From contig CP065003.1 in the NCBI GenBank assembly GCA_016700175.1, forward strand, positions 2,614,001 through 2,678,000: DNA of 64,000 nt, given 5' to 3'. The notes beneath the pieces were generated by a model that was not told the origin of the DNA, did not search any database, and saw nothing but the letters and a program-made list of their open reading frames with translations. Position numbers and translations under genes: made by a program. Shown one piece after another: positions 27,853 through 33,686 of this stretch. This DNA comes from Acidobacteriota bacterium (GTDB lineage: Bacteria > Acidobacteriota > Blastocatellia > Pyrinomonadales > Pyrinomonadaceae). Positions within the stretch are counted from its first letter, which is position 1. Each line of letters opens with the position of its first letter.

Positions 27853-28069
27853 GTCAGAGGCGCTCCAGGTCAGGGCATTCGCAGACAGATCTTCTGAAGA
27901 ATCCCGGTCACGGCTAGAACGGCTTCCCCGAAAGGGGAATGATCCACGCTTTTAGATAAGAGGAAAGCTTCGCGACGAAGACAAGTCAGGTAGGTAACCA
28001 ATCCACGTATATCAGCATGATCCATCGTCGCTTACCGTCCGCAATGCCCTGACCTCAGGCGCTTCTGAC
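27853..28069 (+). ncRNA. Candidate bridge RNA of the IS1111-type element
   Basis: The noncoding right end of the IS is closed by a long imperfect stem: the arm at 27853-27882 (GTCAGAGGCGCTCCAGGTCA...) pairs with 28041-28069 (TGAGGTCAGGGCATTGC on the reverse strand). Inside is a stable GAAA-tetraloop hairpin TTCCCC-GAAA-GGGGAA (27924-27939). At 27909-27916 lies CACGGCTA followed by ACGGC, resembling one strand of the REP junction into which the IS is inserted (CCACGG|CTAAG..ACGGC). IS1111-group bridge RNAs are known to be encoded in the right end. Structure is seen; function is inferred. Confidence 0.5.
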
Positions 28070-28092
28070 AAACGAGAATATGTAGAGGGGTT

Positions 28093-28107
28093 GACAGGTC
28101 AAAACAT
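28093..28107 (-). repeat. IS subterminal inverted repeat, right
   Basis: GACAGGTCAAAACAT, a perfect inverse of 26516-26530, three bases from the inferred right edge. Confidence 0.85.
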
Positions 28108-28112
28108 ATCAG

Positions 28113-28440
28113 CCGTGGCCTTCAGGCCACGGTGCGATAGAAACGAAACCCGTCACGGACATTTTGAGTTCCCAGCCGCGTAGCGGCGTCGCTGACCGGC
28201 ACGTCGCTACGCGACTAGGCAAAACGTGCCGGAACGCCCCGTGGCCTGAAGGCCACGGCTAAGATACGGCATCGCTACGCGATGGGAACGTTTCACTTCA
28301 TCACGTCGCTACGCGACTAAATAAACGGGCCGCGATCGCACCGCGGCCTGAAGGCCACGGCTAAGATACGGCATCGCTCCGCGATGAATGACCTGGCAAC
28401 AAGGCCGGAGACGAACATGAAGCGATCCCTAGCCGCGTCG
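28113..28440. repeat. REP hairpin cluster left of the Y1 transposase
   Basis: In order: hairpin B CCGTGGCC-TTCA-GGCCACGG (28113-28132), the half cut off by the IS; solo hairpins GCCGC-GTA-GCGGC (28174-28186) and GTCGC-TAC-GCGAC (28203-28215); an inverted two-hairpin REP (28239-28283); another GTCGC-TAC-GCGAC near 28304; a second inverted two-hairpin REP (28341-28385, loop TCC in hairpin A); and GCCGC-hairpin remnants up to the transposase stop. No gene is present. Confidence 0.8.
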
Positions 28441-28451
28441 CGGCGTCCCGA

Positions 28452-28907
28452 TCAGCCGAACAGGTATTTCTCATCCACGATGTCCACTTCGTGCAACTCG
28501 AGCAGCTTCTTGTATTCGTCTTCGTAGCCCATTCGCGAATGGTGCTTCCGCTGATTCCTGATGTAGGCCTCGACCGAGTTCACCCCTGAACGGCTGACCG
28601 TAAAGCTGGCGTAGCCATCCTGCCACCTGAAGGTCTTCTTGTTCGGGAACTTCTTGCTGATCCAACGGGACGATTCGCCCTTGATCTGCTGGATCAATCT
28701 GCTTACAAGGACCGACGGTCGCGACATCAGCAAGAGATGGACGTGGTCTTCGCAGCCGCCTATGCGGATCGGCGTTGCGCCGAATCGCTTCGCACTTCCG
28801 CCCATGAACCTCCAGATCTCATTCTCGATATCTTCGGTTATCAGGCGTCGTCGATTCTTTGTGCTGAAGACAATGTGAAAGAAGTGTGAGGAGTAAGTAT
28901 TTGGCAT
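28452..28907 (-). CDS. IS200-like Y1 transposase / REP-associated tyrosine transposase
   Basis: The 151-residue protein is a complete Y1 (HUH) single-strand transposase: the N-terminal HIVFSTKNRR strand, the metal-binding HUH motif H55-V-H57 (CEDHVHLLL), LIQQIKGESSRWI, FRWQDGYASFTVS and the nucleophile Y115 in VEAYIRNQRKHH. This fits the IS200-like branch to which some RAYTs belong. It lies within a field of palindromic hairpins and has no TnpB partner. Y1 enzymes cut and join single-stranded DNA at hairpins, so it may have spread the two-hairpin REPs. The reading frame is intact, so activity is possible. Confidence 0.88.
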   Translation of the reverse strand: MPNTYSSHFFHIVFSTKNRRRLITEDIENEIWRFMGGSAKRFGATPIRIGGCEDHVHLLLMSRPSVLVSRLIQQIKGESSRWISKKFPNKKTFRWQDGYASFTVSRSGVNSVEAYIRNQRKHHSRMGYEDEYKKLLELHEVDIVDEKYLFG

Positions 28908-29214
28908 AGATTGTCAACGCTTCCAGTGAGGGGAAGCTCCTGTGAGAGTGTGGCTATTGAAGCAGATATTTCCCCCGTCTTCAATCTTTTGTGGACGTCG
29001 CTACGCGACTGGATAAACGTGCCGGAACGCTTCGTGGCCTGAAGGCCACGGCCTTAGCGACCTTCGCGTTCATTTCCAACGCAAAGGTCGCCAGGGTCGC
29101 TAACGAAGAATGGAAGAAACTCCTTGTGTCTTTTTTCTTTGCTTACCCGCACTGTGCCAACAGAGAGAAGGGCAAAGATCAAATCAGGAGATCGACACAA
29201 GGAGTTAAAAAGCA
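28908..29214. repeat. Gap with REP hairpins and one word-arm repeat
   Basis: GTCGC-TAC-GCGAC (28997-29009) and a hairpin B (CGTGGCC-TGAA-GGCCACG, about 29034-29051) lie right of the Y1 transposase, followed by facing words TAGCGACCTTCGCGTT and AACGCAAAGGTCGCCAGGG (about 29055-29105). The last 90 bases are the leader of the next gene, with AAGGAG about 12 bases before its ATG. Confidence 0.7.
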
Positions 29215-30069
29215 ATGAGAATAAAGAAGATCATAAACACTATAGCCGCGTTTGCCCTCCTGGCAGGGTCACTCGTAACCCTTTCTTCAACCGTTGCCGC
29301 CCAAAGGTCCGGCGGTCCCATCCTCGATGAAAAGCGGCCGTTCGACTTCGCCGACAAGTACTACGGTGACCACGGCGTCGACCCCGCACAGATCATCGAC
29401 AGAAGGTCGGGATTTGACAGGTATTCCGTCTTCGACTACATCAACAGCGACGTTTTCCGCGGCGTGCGGATCCTCGAGACCCGCACGGGCTACGACGAGA
29501 ACGGCAAGCAGATCTTCTGGGTCTTCTACGGATACGTGGACGAGTCGGGCTTTACCCGAAACACGGCTGGCGAGGAAGCGATCAAGGCTGCGAGCAACGT
29601 TCCGGTCTACTTCTTCCCGAGCGCCAAATTCAAAGGCCGGGAACGCCAGGCAGCGATGATCGACCGCACGGGTGACAATCCCGATAAGAACCCGCTCGGC
29701 CTTGGAACCGCGGTCGAGGTTGAGTACACGCGAAAGGCATATACAAAGGAAGGCCAGCGAATGCTCTCCGAACTGCTGGGAAACAACGGAAAATCGCTCG
29801 ACGGTCTGCCTATCATAAGGACCCCCTCCGAGATAGGCGCACTGACCCGCTACGAACTGATAACACAGCGCGCGAGGAGCATCGCGGAGCCCGGCGCACC
29901 GCAGTTCGTACTGGCCCTGACAATTGACGATCCCAGATTCGGCGCCATTTCGCCCGACGCGTTTCTTGCGTACACAGAGGACGGCGGCAAACCGATCGAC
30001 GCAGAATCGGCGTTCTTCGAAGAGTTCGACTGTCTGCAGAAGTCAGGCAGGTACTGCCGAGAGAAGTAG
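29215..30069 (+). CDS. Secreted protein of unknown function
   Basis: The 284-residue product has a clear signal peptide (KKIINTIAAFALLAGSLVTL, cleavage near AVAAQ). The mature protein is mixed alpha/beta without a motif I can name; YGYVDESGFTRNTAGEEAIK and a C-terminal Cys pair (FDCLQKSGRYC) that could form a disulphide are the most visible features. AAGGAG precedes the start, and a strong terminator follows 23 bases after the stop, so it forms a single-gene unit. It was likely well expressed given these signals, but no role is proposed. Confidence 0.72.
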   Translation: MRIKKIINTIAAFALLAGSLVTLSSTVAAQRSGGPILDEKRPFDFADKYYGDHGVDPAQIIDRRSGFDRYSVFDYINSDVFRGVRILETRTGYDENGKQIFWVFYGYVDESGFTRNTAGEEAIKAASNVPVYFFPSAKFKGRERQAAMIDRTGDNPDKNPLGLGTAVEVEYTRKAYTKEGQRMLSELLGNNGKSLDGLPIIRTPSEIGALTRYELITQRARSIAEPGAPQFVLALTIDDPRFGAISPDAFLAYTEDGGKPIDAESAFFEEFDCLQKSGRYCREK

Positions 30070-30092
30070 CGGGTAAGGGGAAGTTCAAATAG

Positions 30093-30128
30093 ACGGCGTC
30101 CGGTGAAGACCGGCCGCCGTTTTTTTTT
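30093..30128 (+). terminator. Rho-independent terminator
   Basis: Stem ACGGCG..CCGGT/ACCGG..CGCCGT with a GAAG loop followed by nine T residues, directly downstream of the secreted-protein gene. Confidence 0.9.
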
Positions 30129-30146
30129 CATTGCTCTTCTTCTACG

Positions 30147-30468
30147 GTCGCGTAGCGACGCTGTATCCTAGCCGTGCGCTTCAGCGCACGGATGGCGGGA
30201 AGATTGGCATTCTGGGACGTATACGAATTCCCAGCCGCGTCGCGGCGTCGCCGATCGGTACGTCGCTACGCGACTGGATGATCGGACCCCGAGCTCACCT
30301 CAGCCCCAAGAACAGCCGGCTGAAGCCGGCGAGGGATTGAGTTGTCCGGTGATCCCCCCGCTGAAGCGGGGGGCAACTGAAGAAATGATCTTCTTTCCCG
30401 CGGCCTGAAAACCCCGGTCGAGATATGAAATACCTACGAGATGAATAAGGGTCGGTACGTCTACAGAA
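30147..30468. repeat. REP cluster between secreted-protein gene and rluD
   Basis: A complete two-hairpin REP (GTCGC-GTA-GCGAC, spacer GCTGTATCCTAG, CCGTGCGC-TTCA-GCGCACGG; 30147-30191) is followed by solo hairpins GCCGC-GTCGCGGC near 30235, GTCGC-TAC-GCGAC near 30261, CCGGC-TGAA-GCCGG near 30312 and CCCCGC-TGAA-GCGGGG near 30346. No gene is seen up to the rluD stop. Confidence 0.75.
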
Positions 30469-31440
30469 CTAAAGCGCCTTCTCCCGGATCATTGTCAGAA
30501 GCCCGACCAGTTCTTCCGGGAGCGGAGCCTCGAAGCTCATACGCTCCTTCGTCACCGGATGCGTGATCTCCAGTTTCTCCGAATGCAGGAAGAACCTGCC
30601 CAGTTCGCGGACGGCCTTTTTGACCTGAGGATCGGGAATCGTGTTGTCGCGGCCCTCGTTGTAAACCGTGTCCCCGACGACAGGATGCTTGATGTACGCC
30701 GTGTGGACTCGGATCTGGTGGGTGCGGCCCGTGCGTATGTCCAGGTCCAGAAGCGTGAAACGTTCGAACCTCTGCCGGACCTTGTAGAACGTCAGCGCAT
30801 TCCTTCCGTTCTTGTCGACGGCCATCTTGACCCGGTTCTTGCGGGCGCGGGCGATCGGCGCGTCGATCTTTCCGTTCAATCGCCTGACGAAACCGTGAAC
30901 AAGCGCGACATAGGATTTCGAGACCTTTCTTGAAGCGAACTGCTCCGAGAGCCTGTCCTGCGTGATTTCGTTCTTCGCGACGACGATCAGCCCCGACGTT
31001 TCGCGGTCCAGCCTGTGGACGATCCCGACCCGGTTATTCTTCTTTTGATCGGTCGATTCCGCCGAAAGCCCGAAATGATAAGCGACCGCGTTCGCGAGCG
31101 TCCCGCCCGAAACTCCCGCTCCCGGATGGACGACCATCCCCGCCGGCTTGTTTATCACCGCCAGGTACTCGTCCTCAAAAACGATGTCAAGCGGGATGTT
31201 TTCGGGCTCGAAGCGATCATCGTCCGATGCGCCGATCTCCACCGAGACCTTCTCGCCAGCGCGAAGTTTGTAAGAGGACTTAACGTGTCCGCCGTCCACC
31301 ATCGCGGCGCCCTCGTCGATAAGCTTCTTCAGGCTCGAGCGCGAACGGTCCTCGAACTTTGAAGACAGGAACACGTCGAAGCGCACTCCTTCAACGTCAG
31401 GCGATACGGTGAACTCGAATTTTTCAGGGGATTGAGACAA
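30469..31440 (-). CDS. Large-subunit rRNA pseudouridine synthase, RluD family
   Basis: The 323-residue enzyme has an N-terminal S4 RNA-binding domain (about 17-75) and the RluA/RluD catalytic domain with NKPAGMVVHPG and the catalytic motif HRLDRETSGLIVVAK, in which D145 attacks the uridine. RTHQIRVH and the length support the RluD branch (23S rRNA 1911/1915/1917 in E. coli), though other RluA-type targets are possible. No ATG fits; the start is a TTG three bases after the lgt stop, so translation is probably coupled to lgt. It is the last gene in the ileS-lspA-lgt-rluD run. Confidence 0.9.
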   Translation of the reverse strand: MSQSPEKFEFTVSPDVEGVRFDVFLSSKFEDRSRSSLKKLIDEGAAMVDGGHVKSSYKLRAGEKVSVEIGASDDDRFEPENIPLDIVFEDEYLAVINKPAGMVVHPGAGVSGGTLANAVAYHFGLSAESTDQKKNNRVGIVHRLDRETSGLIVVAKNEITQDRLSEQFASRKVSKSYVALVHGFVRRLNGKIDAPIARARKNRVKMAVDKNGRNALTFYKVRQRFERFTLLDLDIRTGRTHQIRVHTAYIKHPVVGDTVYNEGRDNTIPDPQVKKAVRELGRFFLHSEKLEITHPVTKERMSFEAPLPEELVGLLTMIREKAL

Positions 31441-31443
31441 TGC

Positions 31444-32259
31444 CTATTGCTCTTTGGCTTCCTCTTCGACGCCGTTCGAGCGCTTTCGCATCTTGAAATA
31501 GAGCACAGCGCCTCCGGCGGCAACGAGCAGAGCGATGATCTGCGAGGTCGAGAAACCGGTCAGCGAGGTGATGCCGAGAATGTCGCCGCGCGGATCGTCG
31601 CGGACGAACTCGATCAGAAAACGGACGATGCCGTAGATGACCCCGTATGCGACAAGCACCTGCCCGTCGAACTTCTTCTTCCTGTGCAGATAAAGCAGGA
31701 GAACGAATACGGCGAGCATCGCGAACGACTCGTAAAGCTGCGTCGGATGCAGATAAAGGTCGCTTCCGTCGGGACCGTAGATCGGGACCCCTGTGTTCGT
31801 GTGCCCTTCGTGCGAGAAATGCACGCCCCACGGAAGATCGGTCGGTCTTCCCCAGCAGCAGCCGGCGGAAAAACATCCCTGCCTTCCCAGAACCTGTCCG
31901 AGAGCGACTCCGGGAGCGAAAGCGTCCCCGACCTTCCAGAACGGCAGTTTATAGAAGCGGATCAGGACTACTAGCGTGACGAAACCGCCGATAAAGCCGC
32001 CGAAGTAAACGCCTCCGGAACGCAGGAAATCGAGCGAGAGGACCTGCACATTGTCCTCGACGAAGAGCATAAGGATCTTCGAGCCGAGAAGGCCTCCAAG
32101 GATCGTCCAGAGCCCCAAATCATAGATCCTTTCTTTCGGTAGGCCGTCGCGCGCCGCGAGCTTCGCCGCAGTGAACAGCGCAAGGATCAGACCGACGGCG
32201 AGAAGCACGCCGTAAGTGTTGATGGGGAAGTCCCCTATTCTGAAAAGTTCCGGATACAT
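31444..32259 (-). CDS. lgt: Prolipoprotein diacylglyceryl transferase
   Basis: Lgt attaches diacylglycerol from phosphatidylglycerol to the lipobox cysteine, the first step in lipoprotein maturation at the inner membrane. The 271-residue product has about seven membrane spans and the family motifs INTYGVLLAVGL, GGVYFGGFIGG, LGRQGCFSAGCCWGR (Lgt signature region, 124-138) and HPTQLYES (171-178). The ATG is three bases after the GNAT stop. LspA, the next enzyme in the pathway, is encoded two genes upstream in the same run. Confidence 0.94.
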   Translation of the reverse strand: MYPELFRIGDFPINTYGVLLAVGLILALFTAAKLAARDGLPKERIYDLGLWTILGGLLGSKILMLFVEDNVQVLSLDFLRSGGVYFGGFIGGFVTLVVLIRFYKLPFWKVGDAFAPGVALGQVLGRQGCFSAGCCWGRPTDLPWGVHFSHEGHTNTGVPIYGPDGSDLYLHPTQLYESFAMLAVFVLLLYLHRKKKFDGQVLVAYGVIYGIVRFLIEFVRDDPRGDILGITSLTGFSTSQIIALLVAAGGAVLYFKMRKRSNGVEEEAKEQ

Positions 32260-32262
32260 CTG

Positions 32263-32709
32263 TTATCTGATCGAGTACCGCATAACGATCTCGCCGCTTG
32301 CGTCGTCGGTCTCGCCCGTCCTCTCGAAACCGATAGATTCGTAAAGCTTTTCCGCTTCGGTGTTTCCGGGCACGTAGCTAAGATAAACCGCTTCACAGGC
32401 CTCATTATTCCTCAGATCCTCGATCACCCTCATCGTTGCCTGCCTGCCGTAACCCTTGCCCTGTTTCGAAACGTCCACCATCAGCCTGATCAGGCTGTAC
32501 TTGTTCTCGTCCGGATCGAAGCCGTACATAACGAACCCGACCATCTCTTCGCCGTCGTAAACGGCCCGGACGTTCAGCGTCGGATAGACCTTCGACTGGG
32601 CTATCGACATAAGGTTCGTCGCGACGTAGCCGCTCTGCGTTTCTGACACGCTGAGCCTTATGCACTCGTCGAAATTCGCGGGAGTGATCTCCCTAAGTTC
32701 CACCGCCAT
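32263..32709 (-). CDS. GNAT family N-acetyltransferase
   Basis: The 148-residue product has the GNAT core: strand GFVMYGFDPDENKYSLIRLM and the acetyl-CoA binding signature KGYGRQATMRVI, followed by VYLSYVPGNTEAEKLYESIGFERTG. Polyamine (SpeG/BltD-like) or amino-acid acetyltransferases look similar; the substrate is open. The ATG at 32709 has AGGAGGAGCAGG directly upstream and overlaps the 3' end of lspA by 17 bases, so the longer reading is rejected. Its place between lspA and lgt may be chance operon membership. Confidence 0.85.
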   Translation of the reverse strand: MAVELREITPANFDECIRLSVSETQSGYVATNLMSIAQSKVYPTLNVRAVYDGEEMVGFVMYGFDPDENKYSLIRLMVDVSKQGKGYGRQATMRVIEDLRNNEACEAVYLSYVPGNTEAEKLYESIGFERTGETDDASGEIVMRYSIR

Positions 32710-33226
32710 CCTGCTCCTCCTTGTTTTTCTCATCCGGCTTCCTGTCCTTTCGGAGGAACATATCCAGGATAAGCAGGCCGGCGCCTGTGCAGATCGCTAT
32801 GTCGGCGATGTTGAATGTTGGGTAATGCCAGTTTCCGAACTGGACATCAATGAAATCGACCACGAATCCGAGCCGAACGCGGTCCGATACGTTCCCGACT
32901 ATGCCAGCAAGCAAAAGCGCGAGCGCGCCGAGAATGCGGTCGTCCGAACGCGGCGTCTTCCAGAAGAAGTAGAGCACGAGCGACGCGGCAACGAACGCAA
33001 GCACCGACAGCGCCCACCGCCCCGCGTCGCCGTGCCCGTCGAACATCGAAAAAGCCACGCCCGTGTTCTGCGCGTACGAGAAGTTTAGAAACCCGTCGAT
33101 GACGGAAATATCGGTCCGGAAGCGCAGACGCCGGATCGCCCAGGCTTTCGTTGCCTGGTCGAGCATGAACACCGCCGCCCCTGCGGCAAGGTATCCCAAC
33201 TTCCAGATAAGGTCTTTCTTGTTCAC
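32693..33226 (-). CDS. lspA: Lipoprotein signal peptidase (signal peptidase II)
   Basis: LspA removes the signal peptide of prolipoproteins after Lgt has modified them. The 177-residue aspartic membrane protease shows four hydrophobic segments and both catalytic aspartates: D115 in GNVSDRV and D142 in FNIADIAI, plus the conserved LDQATKAW and NTGVAFSMF. The start is a GTG, 15 bases after the stop of the upstream secreted-protein gene. The C-terminus is charged (KDRKPDEKNKEEQDGGG). Confidence 0.95.
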   Translation of the reverse strand: MNKKDLIWKLGYLAAGAAVFMLDQATKAWAIRRLRFRTDISVIDGFLNFSYAQNTGVAFSMFDGHGDAGRWALSVLAFVAASLVLYFFWKTPRSDDRILGALALLLAGIVGNVSDRVRLGFVVDFIDVQFGNWHYPTFNIADIAICTGAGLLILDMFLRKDRKPDEKNKEEQDGGGT

Positions 33227-33241
33227 TTGAGCACTCTTCCC

Positions 33242-33670
33242 TTACTCGGTATAAGGGAAAATCGATTTCGGAGCCTTGTGGTCTCTCCACCAGGTGGCGT
33301 AGCAGACGTCCGTACATCCTATCAGGTACGTAACGACCTTCCACTTGCCACCCGTTTTCCGGAAAAGCGCGAAGATGTTGTTGTCGAAGTAATCGCCGTC
33401 GATCGCTTCCTGGTACTCCGTCGCGCTGTAATCCGGCGCCCCGCCGTCCGGTTTTGAAGGCGCGCCGCCGAGAAACGCCCAGTTTCCGTCTACATTGAGA
33501 TCCTCGATCACGAAGACGACATCTTGCTTCAGTTCCTTTTTCACAGGCACGCGGAGCGCATCGATGATGTCCTTGCGGACCTTCGAGCCTTTCTCGGGCG
33601 TGTAGACCTGCGCCGCCGCCGAGCCGGCGAGCAGCACCGATATCATCAGGAGCCAAATTGCCTTTCGCAT
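33242..33670 (-). CDS. Small secreted protein of unknown function
   Basis: The ATG with GGAGGAAGATCG upstream gives a 142-residue protein with a signal peptide (RKAIWLLMISVLLAGSAAAQ). The mature part (VYTPEKGSKVRKDIIDALR, then VVFVIEDLNVDGNWAFLGG, then KTGGKWKVV) resembles small exported domains found in diverse bacteria. Two Cys near the end (IGCTDVCYATWW) may form a disulphide. A longer reading would run into ileS and is rejected. It lies between ileS and lspA, 16 bases after ileS, and is probably co-transcribed with both. Confidence 0.75.
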   Translation of the reverse strand: MRKAIWLLMISVLLAGSAAAQVYTPEKGSKVRKDIIDALRVPVKKELKQDVVFVIEDLNVDGNWAFLGGAPSKPDGGAPDYSATEYQEAIDGDYFDNNIFALFRKTGGKWKVVTYLIGCTDVCYATWWRDHKAPKSIFPYTE

Positions 33671-33686
33671 TTCGATCTTCCTCCAC

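Larger units (their letters stand above)
26511..28110 (+). mobile_element. IS110-family element, IS1111 subgroup
   Basis: About 1.6 kb carrying a DEDD transposase (frameshifted), a short 5' end (about 90 bases), a long noncoding 3' end (about 310 bases) and perfect 15-bp subterminal inverted repeats. Subterminal repeats and a long noncoding right end fit the IS1111 subgroup rather than classical IS110. The boundaries are inferred from the interrupted two-hairpin REP: the left flank ends CTTAG and the right flank continues CCGTGGCC, with a shared AG (CT on the other strand) at both edges as a possible core dinucleotide. Confidence 0.85.
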
